The notes beneath the pieces were generated by a model that saw nothing but the letters and a program-made list of their open reading frames with translations, was not told where the DNA came from and did not search any database. The position numbers and the translations under genes were made by a program. A DNA stretch of 33,097 nucleotides from positions 1 to 33,097 of the forward strand of contig JAURWR010000120.1 of NCBI GenBank assembly GCA_030654805.1, written 5' to 3'. Source of the stretch: Burkholderiaceae bacterium. GTDB taxonomy: Bacteria > Pseudomonadota > Gammaproteobacteria > Burkholderiales > Burkholderiaceae_C. This document shows, piece by piece, positions 18,828-27,774 of the stretch (its first letter is position 1; the number at the start of each line of letters is the position of its first letter).

Positions 18828-20012
18828 ATGAGCCGTGACGTGTTCGTCACCGGGGTCGGCATGATCCCCTTCACCAAGCCCGGGGCGAACCTGCCCTACC
18901 CGCAAATGGCCGCCACAGCCACGCGCGCCGCGCTGGCTGATGCCGGCCTCGGCTACGAGCAGGTCCAGCAGGCCTATGTCGGCTACGTCTACGGTGACTC
19001 CACCGCCGGCCAGCGCGCGGTCTACGAAGTGGGCATGAGCGGCATCCCCATCGTCAACGTCAACAACAACTGCTCCACCGGATCGACCGCGCTGTTCCTG
19101 GCGCGCCAGGCCGTGGCCAGCGGTGCGGCCGATTGCGTGCTGGCACTCGGCTTCGAGCACATGAACCCGGGTGCGTTGGGCGCAGTGTTCAAGGACCGGC
19201 CCAGCCCCTTCGAACGCTTCGACGCGGCCACCGACGCCCTGGTCGGCCACGGCGAGGTGCCACTGGCGCTGCGCTACTTCGGTGGCGCCGGTCTGGCCCA
19301 CATGCAGCAGTACGGCACCCAGTTGTCCACCTTCGCGAAGATCCGCGCCAAGGCCAGCCGCCATGCGGCCAACAACCCGTTGGCGCTGTTCCGCAATGTG
19401 GTCACCGAAGACGAGGTGATGAATGCGCCAATGATGTGGCCCGGCGTGCTGACGCGCCTGATGGCCTGCCCGCCCACCTGCGGCGCGGCCGCGGCCATCG
19501 TCTGCTCGGCCGACTTTGCCAGTGCCCACGGGCTCGACCGCAGCGTGCGTATCCGCGCCCAGGCCATGACCACCGACCGCCCCGTCACCTTCGCGGCTCA
19601 GGACATGCGCGAAGTGGTCGGCTTCGGCATGGCGCAGGCCGCGGCCCGCCAGGTGTATGAAGCCGCCGGCATCGGCCCGCAGGACATCGACGTGGTCGAA
19701 CTGCACGACCGCTTTGCGCAGAACGAGCTGCTCAGCTACGAGGCCCTGGGCCTGTGCCCGGTGGGCGGTGCCGAGCGGTTTGTGTGCGACGGAGACAACA
19801 CCTACGGCGGCGAGGTCGTCACCAACCCTTCGGGCGGCCTGCTGAGCAAGGGCCACCCGCTCGGCGCCACCGGCCTGGCGCAATGCACCGAGCTGGTCCA
19901 GCAGTTGCGCGGCACCGCCGACAAGCGCCAGGTCGATGGCGCGCGCCTGGCGCTGCAGCACAACCTGGGCCTGGGCGGCGCCTGCGTGGTCACCCTGTAC
20001 GAACGCGTTTGA
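18828..20012 (+). CDS. SCP2-type (SCPx-like) thiolase/lipid-transfer acetyltransferase
   Basis: A 394-aa thiolase-fold enzyme of the sterol carrier protein X class. Active-site residues are visible: Cys82 in NVNNNCSTGST, His293 in ELHDRFAQNE, His343 in SKGHPLGATG and Cys386 near the end in GGACVVTLYE. The Cys and His positions all match the catalytic type, unlike inactive Ltp-like homologues. ATG 18828 has AGGAG at an ideal distance. In the pathway it would cleave the 3-ketoacyl-CoA and, for an alpha-methyl substrate, release propionyl-CoA. There is no adjacent DUF35 partner, so a steroid-type retro-aldolase complex is less likely. Confidence 0.93.
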   Translation: MSRDVFVTGVGMIPFTKPGANLPYPQMAATATRAALADAGLGYEQVQQAYVGYVYGDSTAGQRAVYEVGMSGIPIVNVNNNCSTGSTALFLARQAVASGAADCVLALGFEHMNPGALGAVFKDRPSPFERFDAATDALVGHGEVPLALRYFGGAGLAHMQQYGTQLSTFAKIRAKASRHAANNPLALFRNVVTEDEVMNAPMMWPGVLTRLMACPPTCGAAAAIVCSADFASAHGLDRSVRIRAQAMTTDRPVTFAAQDMREVVGFGMAQAAARQVYEAAGIGPQDIDVVELHDRFAQNELLSYEALGLCPVGGAERFVCDGDNTYGGEVVTNPSGGLLSKGHPLGATGLAQCTELVQQLRGTADKRQVDGARLALQHNLGLGGACVVTLYERV

Positions 20013-20028
20013 AGAGAAGGATGAACCC

Positions 20029-20469
20029 ATGATCGACAAGAAATGGATCGGGCACGAACTGGCGGTGTCGGTGCTGCCGATCGAGCGCAGCCGGCTGCAG
20101 TTCTTTGCCAAGGCGATCAGCGAGACCGACCCCGTCTACACCGACGCCGCCGCGGCACGTGACGCCGGCTACCCGGACCTGCCGGCACCGCCCACCTTCC
20201 TGTTTGCGGCCGAGCTCGATTCGGGCGCCGCCTTCCAGCTGCTCGAGGACTTGCAGGTCCCGATCGCCAAGCTGCTGCACGGTGAGCAGAGTTTCACCTA
20301 CCACCGCGCAGCCTGCGTGGGCGACACGGTGACGGTGCGCGCCACCGTCAGCGACATCTACGACAAGAAGAACGGTGCGCTCGAATTCGTCGTCAAGACC
20401 GCGCGCGCCATGAACCAGCGCGACGAACTGGTGGCCGAGCTGCGCACGGTCCTGGTCTGCCGTCATTGA
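20029..20469 (+). CDS. MaoC/hot-dog protein, FAS1-like dehydratase domain (probable non-catalytic partner)
   Basis: A 146-aa single hot-dog domain protein. The opening IERSRLQFFAKAISETDPVYTD and then PAPPTFLFAAELD match the FAS1-like dehydratase (MaoC N-terminal) class. The Asp and His needed for hydration (D-x(4)-H in active MaoC) are not both present here: the site reads SETDPVYTD with no His. It lies 25 bases before a short MaoC gene that keeps them. By analogy with HadAB dehydratases, the two likely form a heterodimer in which this subunit holds the acyl chain. ATG 20029 has GAAGGA upstream. It is third in the acyl-CoA operon. Confidence 0.88.
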   Translation: MIDKKWIGHELAVSVLPIERSRLQFFAKAISETDPVYTDAAAARDAGYPDLPAPPTFLFAAELDSGAAFQLLEDLQVPIAKLLHGEQSFTYHRAACVGDTVTVRATVSDIYDKKNGALEFVVKTARAMNQRDELVAELRTVLVCRH

Positions 20470-20494
20470 CCCGCCGCCACAGAGAGGAGATCCC

Positions 20495-20914
20495 ATGACC
20501 GCACCCACCTTCGATAGCGTGGCCGTCGGCGAAGTCCTGCCGCCGCTGCAGCTGCCGCCCGTGGACCGCACCACGCTGGCCTTGTTCGCCGGCGCCTCGG
20601 GCGACCACAACCCCATCCACATCGACACCGACGTGGCGCGCCGCGCCGGCATGCCCGATGTGTTCGCCCAGGGCATGCTGGGCATGGCCTGGGTGGGCCG
20701 GCTGCTCACGCGCTGGGCACCGCAAAGCCGGCTGCGCCGCTTCGACGCGCGCTTCCAGGGCATCACCCACCTGGGAAATGCCATGCGCTGCAGCGGCCGC
20801 GTGGTCGAGAAGCTCGAACACGGCGGCGAGCGCTGCGTGCGCATCGAGCTGCAGAGCGCCAACCAGTTCGGCCAGACCAAGATCGTCGGCGAGGCGCTGG
20901 TCGCCTTGCCCTGA
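20495..20914 (+). CDS. MaoC-family enoyl-CoA hydratase (catalytic subunit)
   Basis: A 139-aa hot-dog hydratase that adds water to a 2-enoyl-CoA to give an (R)-3-hydroxyacyl-CoA. The catalytic motif FAGASGDHNPIHID is at 31-44, with Asp37 and His42. It is preceded by GAGGAG at a good distance. It follows the FAS1-like partner gene and precedes an SDR. (R)-type hydration followed by an SDR dehydrogenase is the MFE-2 scheme, not the FadB scheme. Length fits a small single-domain (HadB-like) protein that needs a partner. Confidence 0.92.
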   Translation: MTAPTFDSVAVGEVLPPLQLPPVDRTTLALFAGASGDHNPIHIDTDVARRAGMPDVFAQGMLGMAWVGRLLTRWAPQSRLRRFDARFQGITHLGNAMRCSGRVVEKLEHGGERCVRIELQSANQFGQTKIVGEALVALP

Positions 20915-20936
20915 ACCCCTCCAGGAGCCCCGCACC

Positions 20937-21767
20937 ATGACCCCCAAACTCGACGGCAAGGTTGCCCTCATCACCGGCTCGGGCCGCGGCATCGGCCGGG
21001 CCATCGCGCTCAAGCTCGCCAGCGAAGGCGCCCGCATCGTCATCAACGACCTCGACGACGGCCCGGCGCAGGAGACGCTGGCCGAGATCCGGGCCGCTGG
21101 CGGACAGGCCGTGGCCTGCGTCGGCAATGTCACTGCGCCGGACTTTGCCGAACGCTTCGTCAGCACTGCCGTTCAGGAATTCAAGGGCCTGGACATCGTC
21201 GTCAACAACGCCGGCTACACCTGGGACAACGTGATCCAGAAGATGAGCGACGAGCAGTGGTACGCCATGCTCGATTGCCACCTGACGGCACCGTTTCGCA
21301 TCCTGCGCGCGGCGCAGCCGGTGATCCGGGCCTTGGGCAAGGCCGATGCCGAGGCCGGCCGAAGGGTGGTGCGCAAGGTGGTCAACATCTCGTCGGTGGC
21401 CGGCCTGTTCGGCAATGCCGGCCAGACCAACTATTCCACCGCCAAGGCCGGCATCGTCGGCATGACGCAGACACTGGCCAAGGAATGGGGCCGCATGAAC
21501 GTCACCGTCAACTGCGTGGCCTACGGCTTCATCAAGACCCGGCTCACGGTGAGCGCGGCGGGCGAAGCCACCGCCAACATCGACGGGCGCGAGATCAAGG
21601 TGGGCGTCAATCCCGACCTGATGGCGGCGATGGAACGCGGCATCCCGTTGGGCCGTGGCGGCACGCCGGAAGAGGCGGCAGGCGCGGTGTACCTGCTGTG
21701 CATTCCGGAGTCGGACTATGTGAGCGGGCAGACGCTGATGTGCAGCGGCGGTCTGACGGGGATCTGA
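20937..21767 (+). CDS. Short-chain dehydrogenase/reductase (probable 3-hydroxyacyl-CoA dehydrogenase)
   Basis: A 276-aa classical SDR. NAD-binding TGSGRGIG is at 13-20 and NNAG at 90-93. The catalytic set is Ser152/153 (ISSVAGLFG), Tyr166 and Lys170 (YSTAK). Asp38/Asp40 after beta-2 (VINDLDDG) point to NAD rather than NADP. It is of the FabG/MFE-2 dehydrogenase type and should oxidise the (R)-3-hydroxyacyl-CoA formed by the MaoC pair. The start has CCAGGAG upstream; the longer open frame is shadow of the MaoC gene. A glycine-rich tail SGQTLMCSGGLTGI closes it. Confidence 0.94.
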   Translation: MTPKLDGKVALITGSGRGIGRAIALKLASEGARIVINDLDDGPAQETLAEIRAAGGQAVACVGNVTAPDFAERFVSTAVQEFKGLDIVVNNAGYTWDNVIQKMSDEQWYAMLDCHLTAPFRILRAAQPVIRALGKADAEAGRRVVRKVVNISSVAGLFGNAGQTNYSTAKAGIVGMTQTLAKEWGRMNVTVNCVAYGFIKTRLTVSAAGEATANIDGREIKVGVNPDLMAAMERGIPLGRGGTPEEAAGAVYLLCIPESDYVSGQTLMCSGGLTGI

Positions 21768-21770
21768 GCG

Positions 21771-22922
21771 ATGCTGCCGCAACCGTTTCGTCACCGCTGG
21801 ATGGACGATGACATCGAAGCCTTCCGCGAGCAGGTGCGCCGCTTCATCGCCGGCGAGTTGTCGCCACACCTGGACGCCTGGCGCCGCCAGGGCTACATCC
21901 CGCGCGAGGTGTGGCGCCCGTTCGGGCAGATGGGCTTCCTGCTGCCAGAGGTGCCCGAGGAATTCGGTGGTGCCGGCGTCTCGCTGGCCTACCAGCTGGT
22001 GGTGCAGGACGAGCTGGCCAAGGCAGAGATCCCGGCCAACACGGGTGTGCACAACCTAGTGGCGCACTACCTGCTGGACTACGGCACACCCGAGCAAAGG
22101 CAGCGCTGGCTGCCCCGACTCGCCAGCGGGGAATTGCTGGCCGGCATAGCGCTGACGGAGCCGGGCTGCGGGTCTGACCTGAAGGCGCTGCGCACCCGGG
22201 CCAGGCGCGATGGTGACCACTACGTGATCGATGGCGCCAAGACTTTCATCACCAACGGCTTCACTGCCAGCCTGCTGCTGGTGGCCGTGCGCACCGGCGA
22301 CGCGGGTGGCCGTGGTGTGTCGCTGGTGCTGGTGGAGACACCGGACCAGCCAGGCTTTCGGGTCGGCCGCCGGCTGGAGAAACTGGGGCAGCATGCCTCG
22401 GACACCGCGGAGCTGTTCTTCGACGGAGTGCGCGTGCCGGCTGATCAACTGCTGGGCCAGCAGGAGGGTCAGGGCTTCATTCAGTTGATGAGCCAGCTGC
22501 CCTATGAGCGCATGTTCCTGTGCGTACCGGCAGCCGCGGCCATCGAGCGGGCGGTTGAGTTGACGGTGGACTACACCAAGCAGCGCAAGGCCTTCGGCCA
22601 GAGCGTGGCGGACTTCCAGAACACCCGCTTCAAACTGGCCGAGTGCGCCACGCTGGCGCATGTGGTGCGCAGCTTCGTCAACGACTGCATCCAGCGCTTG
22701 GTCGACGGCACGCTCGATGACGAGACTGCCTACATGGCCAAGTGGTGGTGTACCGAGCAGCAGGGCAAGGTCATCGACGAATGCCTGCAATTGTTTGGCG
22801 GCTACGGCTACATGGCCGAATACCCGATCGCGCGGCTGTATGCCGACGCACGGGTGCAGCGCATCTACGGCGGTACCACCGAGATCATGAAGGATCTGAT
22901 TGCACGGAAGTTGTTTGCATGA
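21771..22922 (+). CDS. Acyl-CoA dehydrogenase (LCAD/IVD-like active site)
   Basis: A 383-aa FAD flavoenzyme that makes the 2-enoyl-CoA. The middle domain has ALTEPGCGSDLKAL and DGAKTFITNG. The C-terminal motif reads IYGGTTEIMKDLIARKLF, with Gly at the place where MCAD has its catalytic Glu. Instead Glu246 in QLPYERMFL, in helix G, is the expected base, as in long-chain and isovaleryl-CoA dehydrogenases. These act on long or branched chains, consistent with the racemase next door. It starts three bases after the SDR stop and ends in an ATGA overlap with the racemase gene. Confidence 0.95.
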   Translation: MLPQPFRHRWMDDDIEAFREQVRRFIAGELSPHLDAWRRQGYIPREVWRPFGQMGFLLPEVPEEFGGAGVSLAYQLVVQDELAKAEIPANTGVHNLVAHYLLDYGTPEQRQRWLPRLASGELLAGIALTEPGCGSDLKALRTRARRDGDHYVIDGAKTFITNGFTASLLLVAVRTGDAGGRGVSLVLVETPDQPGFRVGRRLEKLGQHASDTAELFFDGVRVPADQLLGQQEGQGFIQLMSQLPYERMFLCVPAAAAIERAVELTVDYTKQRKAFGQSVADFQNTRFKLAECATLAHVVRSFVNDCIQRLVDGTLDDETAYMAKWWCTEQQGKVIDECLQLFGGYGYMAEYPIARLYADARVQRIYGGTTEIMKDLIARKLFA

Positions 22923-23974
22923 AGGCCGCAACGCCGCTCCAGGCGCCGCTGAACGGCGTGCGCATCGTCGAGTTCGAAGGCATCGGCCCCGGTCCGCTCG
23001 CCGGTCAGATGCTGGTCGGCATGGGCGCAGACGTGACCGTGATCGCGCGACCCCAGAGAGGGGCGTTGAACGAACAACTCGGGGGCCAGGGCGACAACCC
23101 GATGCGTCGGGGAAAACATGTGGTGCTGCTGAACCTGAAGCAGCCTGGCGCCCTGGCCCAGGCGAAGGCGCTGGTGGCCGGCGCCGACGTGCTGATCGAG
23201 GGCAACCGTCCGGGCGTGATGGAGCGGCTGGGCCTCGGCCCGGCCGACTGCGCCGCGCACAACCCGGCGCTGGTCTACGGCCGCATGACCGGCTGGGGCC
23301 AGAGCGGGCCGCTGGCCCAGGCGGCCGGGCATGACCTGAACTACGTCGCGCTGACCGGGCTGCTGTCGCTCTCGGCCTACCGCGGCCAGCGGCCGATCGT
23401 GCCGCCGACGGTGGTCGGCGACGCCGCCGGCGCGCTCGGCCTGGCTTTCGGCATCGTCTGCGCGCTGCTCGATGCGCGCCGCAGCGGGGCGGGTCGGGTC
23501 GTGGACGGCGCGATCGTCGACGTGGTGGCGATGCTGGGCGGCATCGCGCAGATGGTGCGTGCCGCCGGCCAGATCGATGGCCCAGCGCCGAGCCCCTTCC
23601 ACGACGCGCCGTTCTACGATGTGTACACCTGCGCAGACGGCGGCTTCATCACGCTCGGCGCGCTGGAACCGCAGTTCCATGCCCTGCTACTGGCGACCCT
23701 CGGCCTGACTGACGTGGACCCGGCCGCGCAGTACGACACCGCGACCTGGCCGGCGCTCAAGGCGCGCCTGGCCGCGATGTTCGCGGGCCAGCCGCGGGCG
23801 CACTGGTGTGCGCTGCTCGAAGGCACCGACGTCTGCTTCGCACCGGTGCTGAGCTTGGCCGAGGCGGCGTGCCACCCTCACAACGTAGCGCGTGGGATTT
23901 ACAGCACCGACACGACTGGCGCCATCGAGGTTAGGGCGGCACCCCGCTTTCGAGCCCTATCAGGCGGCGGCTGA
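22919..23974 (+). CDS. CaiB/BaiF-family protein, alpha-methylacyl-CoA racemase-like (AMACR/MCR)
   Basis: A 351-aa family III CoA-transferase-fold enzyme. Unlike true CoA transferases, which use an Asp nucleophile, it carries the racemase catalytic pair: His138 in AAGHDLNYVALTG and Asp168 in VVGDAAGALG. Glu250 in LEPQFHALL corresponds to the third MCR residue. Such enzymes epimerise the 2-methyl centre of (2R)- and (2S)-methylacyl-CoAs so that the (2S) form can enter dehydrogenation. It is the last gene of the operon and overlaps the dehydrogenase gene by four bases. Start ATG 22919 is fixed by this overlap. Confidence 0.93.
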   Translation: MKAATPLQAPLNGVRIVEFEGIGPGPLAGQMLVGMGADVTVIARPQRGALNEQLGGQGDNPMRRGKHVVLLNLKQPGALAQAKALVAGADVLIEGNRPGVMERLGLGPADCAAHNPALVYGRMTGWGQSGPLAQAAGHDLNYVALTGLLSLSAYRGQRPIVPPTVVGDAAGALGLAFGIVCALLDARRSGAGRVVDGAIVDVVAMLGGIAQMVRAAGQIDGPAPSPFHDAPFYDVYTCADGGFITLGALEPQFHALLLATLGLTDVDPAAQYDTATWPALKARLAAMFAGQPRAHWCALLEGTDVCFAPVLSLAEAACHPHNVARGIYSTDTTGAIEVRAAPRFRALSGGG

Positions 23975-24515
23975 CACTCCGTACCTTGGCATGCCATTTT
24001 ACTGTGCAAGTTCCACCGGCCCGCCAGAGGCCAGATTGACGGCGGCGATGTATCGTAAACGATGGACCGATCAAGGCAGGCGGCGTCAATTCGTGACCAT
24101 CGGATGCAGCCGCTTGGCGCCAAAACCTTCGAGACCGTCGGCCAGCCTCTGCGAACGACTGCTGTCGCCATCTCTGATTTGTAAGGCGGCGTCGGCGAAG
24201 GTCAAGTTCTAAAGTAGACCGGTCGCCCACCGAGAAGACCGCCGCCGACTCCTATGGGTCGGCCAGCGCCGGTCGGGCGCGCGATCTCTCCGCCGGAAAG
24301 TTGTCCCCTAAGTTGAGCGACGGGATAGCCGACGTCCGCGGGCGGCAGTGGCCGACCCACTGCAGCCCTTGACTCGGCGAATCTAGGCACCCCAAACCCG
24401 CCATTCGATGGTCAGTTTCGCTGACTCCAGCGGCAGCGGCATAAGAAGAGACTGGCCTGTTCCTGGGCATCATGGGTCCCACTGCTCAAACGAAAACCTC
24501 TGCCGTAGCAGAACG
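23975..24515. other. Non-coding gap after the acyl-CoA operon
   Basis: 541 bases between the racemase stop and the stop of the convergent LysR gene. The few short open frames show no motifs or ribosome sites. No strong terminator hairpin was found for either side. The sequence is less GC-rich in parts (about 23985-24060 and 24405-24540) and looks like decayed or foreign DNA, but I cannot identify it. Confidence 0.5.
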
Positions 24516-25439
24516 TCAGCCAGCTGCCACTCGCTGATGGAAAGACAGAGCCAGAAGGTCGACGAAGGCCCGCACACGTGCTGCAAGCTGATGTCGTTGC
24601 GGGTAGACCGCATAGATGTCGGCATCGGGAGTGTGGAACTGCCCCAGAACCTGCACCAGGCGCCCGCTTTTCAGGTGGCGCTCGATGTCCCATTCGGCCC
24701 GCATGAGGATGCCATGGCCATCCAGGGCCCAGTTCACGGCGATCTCACCGTCGCTCGTGCTGAGATTGCCTCGCGTCTTGATGGCCTCGGTCGAGGCGCT
24801 CTTGCCTCGACCGCTGCTTAGGCGCCACAAGCCGTAGGCTTCGTCACCCTGGCGGATGCCGATGCAGTTGTGCCTGGTCAGGTCGTGCGGCACTCTGGGC
24901 ATGCCGTGCCTCGCGAGGTAGGCCGGCGCCGCACACAACAATCGGCGGTTCGGCGCGATGTATCTGGCGATGACCCGCGCGTCCGGTGGTGCGCCGAACC
25001 GAACACACACGTCGAAGGCGTCGTCGGTCAGCGGTGGGGGGTTGACCGTCAATTGCAGTTGCACCTCCACCTGCGGATGCTTACGGATGAAGCGGGAGAT
25101 CAACGGCGCAACATGGCTGCGGCCAAATCCCAGCGTCGCGTTCACGCGCAGCAGGCCCTTCGGCGTGGCCCTTGAAGCGCCGAGCAACTGTTCCATGTCG
25201 TCGATCTCGCCCAGGATGCGACGCGCGTGCTCCAGGTAGAGCTCACCCTCGGGCGTCAGGCTCATGCGGCGCGTCGTGCGGTTCACGAGCGACAGGCCCA
25301 CACGCGACTCCATCAGCGCCAGGTGCTTGCTGACCGCCGGCGTCGTGATGCCCAGTTCACGTGCTGCTGCGCTCAGGCTGCCGGCACCGGCCAACACCGA
25401 GAAAAAGCCGAGATCGACCGGTTGTATGCCATTGCCCAT
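24516..25439 (-). CDS. LysR-family transcriptional regulator (DmlR-like)
   Basis: A 307-aa LysR protein of the large DmlR/AaeR-like group. The helix-turn-helix lies at about 8-66 (GFFSVLAGAGSLSAAARELG, then TTPAVSKHLALMESRVG, later NRTTRRMSLTPEGELYL). The effector domain starts near 93 (GLLRVNATLGFGRSHVAP). It is divergent from a D-malate/tartrate dehydrogenase gene. In Escherichia coli DmlR activates dmlA from the same arrangement, so control of the neighbouring dehydrogenase is the simplest reading. Confidence 0.92.
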   Translation of the reverse strand: MGNGIQPVDLGFFSVLAGAGSLSAAARELGITTPAVSKHLALMESRVGLSLVNRTTRRMSLTPEGELYLEHARRILGEIDDMEQLLGASRATPKGLLRVNATLGFGRSHVAPLISRFIRKHPQVEVQLQLTVNPPPLTDDAFDVCVRFGAPPDARVIARYIAPNRRLLCAAPAYLARHGMPRVPHDLTRHNCIGIRQGDEAYGLWRLSSGRGKSASTEAIKTRGNLSTSDGEIAVNWALDGHGILMRAEWDIERHLKSGRLVQVLGQFHTPDADIYAVYPQRHQLAARVRAFVDLLALSFHQRVAAG

Positions 25440-25467
25440 CGGTGCCCCGCTGGTGTTCGATTGTTAG

Positions 25468-25486
25468 ATCCAGGTTAATGATGGAT
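25468..25486. promoter_or_regulatory. Candidate LysR box between LysR and the dehydrogenase
   Basis: ATCC-N11-GGAT at 25468-25486 is an interrupted inverted repeat containing the T-N11-A type core of LysR binding sites. It lies in the 126-base divergent gap, 28 bases from the LysR start. It is short, so chance is possible. Confidence 0.35.
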
Positions 25487-25565
25487 TCACTTTAGCGGTG
25501 AGCGCGAGGTCCGTCCACTTTCTACATTCACGTCGCCGCCCACCCTTGCCCACGGACACACAGCC

Positions 25566-26654
25566 ATGAAGACGTACGCGATCGCCACCATCCCCGGAGA
25601 CGGCATCGGCAAGGAAGTCGTCCCTGCCGGGCAGGAGGTGCTGGAAGCGCTGGCCCAGTCGGGCGGCAACTTCAAGTTCAGTTTCGAGAACTTCGACTGG
25701 GGCGGCGACTACTACCGCGAACACGGCGAGATGATGCCGGCCGACGGCCTGGACGCGCTGCGCCACAAGGACGCGATCCTGTTCGGCTCGGCGGGCGACC
25801 CGCACATCCCCGACCACATCACGCTTTGGGGCCTGCGCCTGAAGATCTGCCAGGGTTTCGATCAGTACGCCAACGTGCGTCCCACGCGCATCCTGCCCGG
25901 CATCGACGGCCCGCTGAAGCGCTGCGGCCCGGACGACCTGAACTGGGTCATCGTGCGGGAGAACTCCGAAGGCGAATATTCCGGTGTCGGCGGCCGTGTC
26001 CACCAGGGCCACCCGATCGAAGCCGCCACCGACGTATCGATCATGACCCGCGCTGGCGTCGAACGCATCATGCGCTTCGCCTTCAGGTTGGCCCAGTCGA
26101 GGCCCCGCAAGCTGCTCACCGTGATCACCAAGAGCAATGCGCAGCGCCATGCGATGGTGATGTGGGACGAGATCGCACTGCAGATTTCGAAGGAGTTCAC
26201 GGACGTCGCCTGGGACAAGGAACTGGTCGACGCGGCCACGGCCCGCATGGTCAACCGGCCGGCCACACTGGACACCATCGTCGCCACCAACCTGCAGGCC
26301 GACATCCTGAGCGACCTGGCCGCAGCGCTGGCCGGCAGCCTGGGCATCGCGCCCACCGGCAACATCGACCCCGAGCGCCGCTACCCGTCGATGTTCGAGC
26401 CCATCCACGGCTCGGCCTTCGACATCATGGGCAAGGGCCTGGCCAACCCGGTCGGCACCTTCTGGTCGGTCGTGATGCTGCTGGAACACCTCGGTGAGGT
26501 CGATGCCGCCCGGCGCGTCATGAGCGCCATCGAGCAGGTCACCGCCGACCCCAGGCTGCACACGCGCGACCTCGGCGGCAAGGCAACGACGGCCGAGGTC
26601 ACCCAGGCGGTGTGCGAGCTGTTGACCGCTGGCGCGCGGCGCTTGGCCGCATGA
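25566..26654 (+). CDS. Tartrate dehydrogenase / D-malate dehydrogenase (decarboxylating)
   Basis: A 362-aa NAD-dependent enzyme of the isopropylmalate/isocitrate dehydrogenase family. It oxidises D-malate (to pyruvate and CO2) or tartrate. Family residues are present: substrate-site Arg in YANVRPTR (101-108), Tyr138 in NSEGEYSGVGG, Lys189 in TVITKSNAQ, and metal-site Asp222, Asp246 and Asp250. The subfamily features (FDWGGDYYREHGEMMP, then RLKICQGFDQYANVRP) are those of TtuC/DmlA rather than LeuB. The start is ATG 25566. The LysR gene is divergent, and a Bug-type receptor follows after 54 bases. Confidence 0.92.
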   Translation: MKTYAIATIPGDGIGKEVVPAGQEVLEALAQSGGNFKFSFENFDWGGDYYREHGEMMPADGLDALRHKDAILFGSAGDPHIPDHITLWGLRLKICQGFDQYANVRPTRILPGIDGPLKRCGPDDLNWVIVRENSEGEYSGVGGRVHQGHPIEAATDVSIMTRAGVERIMRFAFRLAQSRPRKLLTVITKSNAQRHAMVMWDEIALQISKEFTDVAWDKELVDAATARMVNRPATLDTIVATNLQADILSDLAAALAGSLGIAPTGNIDPERRYPSMFEPIHGSAFDIMGKGLANPVGTFWSVVMLLEHLGEVDAARRVMSAIEQVTADPRLHTRDLGGKATTAEVTQAVCELLTAGARRLAA

Positions 26655-26708
26655 GCCGAACGCAAGGGCCATGGCTACGGGCCTGCTGAAACACCCATGG
26701 AGACCACA

Positions 26709-27695
26709 ATGAATCTCGCCCGACACTTGCGCCGCCGTCACCTGGTTCAGGCCATCGCGCTCGCCGCGACGATGGCCGTTGGCAGCGCCATGGCGCAGGC
26801 CTGGCCCAGCAAGCCTGTCAGCCTCGTCGTGCCGTTCCCGGCCGGCGGCACCACCGACGTGCTGGCCCGCGCGCTGGCCGAGAAGCTGACGCTGAGCCTG
26901 GGCCAGACGGTGATCGTGGAGAGCAAGCCCGGCGCTGGCGCCACGCTAGGCGCCGACTACGTCGCCAAGGCCAGGCCGGACGGCTACACCCTGCTGGTCG
27001 GCGCGGTGCACCACACCATTGCGTCCAGTGTCTACAAGAAGCTGCCCTACGACTTCCAGAGGGACCTGGCACCGATCACGACCATCGCGCTGGTACCCAA
27101 CGTGCTGGTCGTGAACGCCAACACCCCGGCGAAGAACGTGGCCGAACTGGTTGCGCTGCTCAAGGCCAAGCCGGGCGCCTACAACTACGGCTCCAATGGC
27201 AACGGCACCGCGCAGCACCTGATCGGCACGCAGTTCCAGAACATGACGGGCACCGACATCGGCCACATCCCGTACAAGGGCAGCGGCCCGCTGACGACCG
27301 ACCTCTTGGGCGGCCAGATCACGATGTCGTTCGACACCATCACACCGGTGCTGCAGCACATCAAGGGCGGCAAGTTGCGTGCGCTGGCGGTCACCACGTC
27401 CAGCCGCTCATCGGCGCTGCCCGACGTGCCGACGCTCGACGAGGCCGGTCTCAAGGGCTTCAACATCGGCACCTGGTTCGGTGTGCTGGCACCGGCCGCC
27501 ACGCCCAAGGACGTTCTTGCCCGCCTCAGCATGGAGATGGCCAAGGTCATCCATTCGGCTGAGTTCCGAAAACGCATGGAGGAGATCGGCGCCGAGCCGG
27601 TCGGCAACAGCGCGGAACAGATGGCTGCGCAGATCAAGAGCGAAACCGAGAAGTTCGCCAGGCTCGTCAAGGAAGCCAAGGTGACCATCGACTAG
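26709..27695 (+). CDS. Bug/TctC-family tripartite tricarboxylate transporter substrate-binding protein
   Basis: A 328-aa periplasmic solute-binding protein. The signal peptide (arginine-rich MNLARHLRRRH, then AIALAATMAVGSAMA) is cleaved about residue 30. The mature start WPSKPVSLVVPFPAGGTTDVLAR, with a later SKPGAGATLGADYVAKARPDG and IPYKGSGPLTTDLLGGQI, is the Bug fold signature. Bug proteins bind carboxylates such as malate, tartrate or citrate. GGAGA precedes the second ATG (26709), preferred over 26697. No TctA or TctB membrane subunits are adjacent, as is usual for Burkholderiales Bug genes. Its position behind the dehydrogenase suggests a hydroxy-dicarboxylate ligand. Confidence 0.93.
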   Translation: MNLARHLRRRHLVQAIALAATMAVGSAMAQAWPSKPVSLVVPFPAGGTTDVLARALAEKLTLSLGQTVIVESKPGAGATLGADYVAKARPDGYTLLVGAVHHTIASSVYKKLPYDFQRDLAPITTIALVPNVLVVNANTPAKNVAELVALLKAKPGAYNYGSNGNGTAQHLIGTQFQNMTGTDIGHIPYKGSGPLTTDLLGGQITMSFDTITPVLQHIKGGKLRALAVTTSSRSSALPDVPTLDEAGLKGFNIGTWFGVLAPAATPKDVLARLSMEMAKVIHSAEFRKRMEEIGAEPVGNSAEQMAAQIKSETEKFARLVKEAKVTID

Positions 27696-27774
27696 GCACG
27701 GTCACGCCACCACGCGCGCCGGTCCGGCCGCAGACATTGCTGCCCTTGTAGGCAACACGACCAGGAGACAAGAC

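Noticed and set aside
18828-20914. Steroid-type retro-aldolase complex (Ltp2 with DUF35 partner)
   Set aside because: No DUF35 protein or domain is present and the thiolase keeps all catalytic Cys/His positions, so thiolytic cleavage is more likely.
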